DNA from: Bacteroidales bacterium UBA3143
GTDB taxonomy: Bacteria > Bacteroidota > Bacteroidia > Bacteroidales > Dysgonomonadaceae
DNA: 14,018 bases
Direction of reading: 5' to 3'
Assembly: GCA_002364735.1 (NCBI GenBank)
Contig: DEZB01000029.1
Location: forward strand, 1-14,018
The position numbers were made by a program, and so were the translations under genes. This document shows, in pieces, positions 13,892-14,018 of the stretch (positions are counted from its first letter, which is position 1; the number at the start of each line of letters is the position of its first letter). The notes beneath the pieces are model-generated. The model made no database searches, was not told the origin of the DNA, and saw nothing but the letters and a program-made list of their open reading frames with translations.

Positions 13892-13923
13892 CACATCTTC
13901 TCCGTAGTTAAGTTCGTGCAAAT
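13887..13923. promoter_or_regulatory. Inverted repeat ATTTGCAC...GTGCAAAT at the promoter
   Basis: A perfect 8-bp inverted repeat with a 21-base gap; its left arm overlaps the -7 box, so it could be an operator or a leader stem. A second one, TGCATT...AATGCA, follows at 13950-13971. Confidence 0.4.
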
Positions 13924-14018
13924 TGTGAATAGACAAAGTGGAAAGCAATTGCATTTATTTGAAGGAATGCATTAACAGTTCGTACCTACGGCACTCTAAG
14001 AGCTATTGTTATTTATAT

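Overview
The window looks like Bacteroidota chromosome. It is AT-rich, genes lack strong Shine-Dalgarno sites, several starts are preceded by the Bacteroidota-type -7 box TAnnTTTG (twice with TTG exactly 20 bases upstream), and most accessory genes have their closest remembered relatives in that phylum. Genus cannot be told from the sequence. All family names are pattern recognition from memory; no search was run.

Left part (1-1371): the start of a minus-strand DUF6261-like gene cut by the window edge, an upstream region with two related palindromes around a -7 box, then a 42-bp tandem array that decays rightwards, and a REP-like hairpin.

Accessory block (1372-9217): it begins with a 33-codon scrap resembling the N-terminus of an Eco57I-type restriction-modification protein. 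A two-gene cassette follows, a large PD-(D/E)XK nuclease and a HEPN-type (Rx4H) protein, and after it a roughly 30-codon scrap resembling the C-terminus of the same kind of R-M protein. The cassette therefore seems to occupy the gutted body of an R-M gene and is the best candidate for an undescribed defence module. Downstream are a GxxExxY protein between two direct copies of a ~110-bp repeat, a RES-domain protein, a CoiA-like zinc-finger/nuclease gene broken by one in-frame TAA, a ~1-kb intergenic stretch packed with repeats and hairpins, and a 202-aa PD-(D/E)XK-like protein that appears to lack its catalytic lysine. This is a defence-island-like neighbourhood with much decay.

Housekeeping block (9315-12997): on the minus strand mnmH (tRNA 2-selenouridine synthase) and selD (selenophosphate synthase) abut with no gap. 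SelD makes the selenophosphate that MnmH uses on tRNA, so they form one pathway. A short-chain dehydrogenase (minus) and a YccF-family membrane protein (plus) follow, divergently transcribed.

Right part (12998-14018): a poorly coding interval, a second DUF6261-like gene whose 5' end looks frameshifted, and at the edge a well-formed promoter with inverted repeats whose gene lies outside the window.
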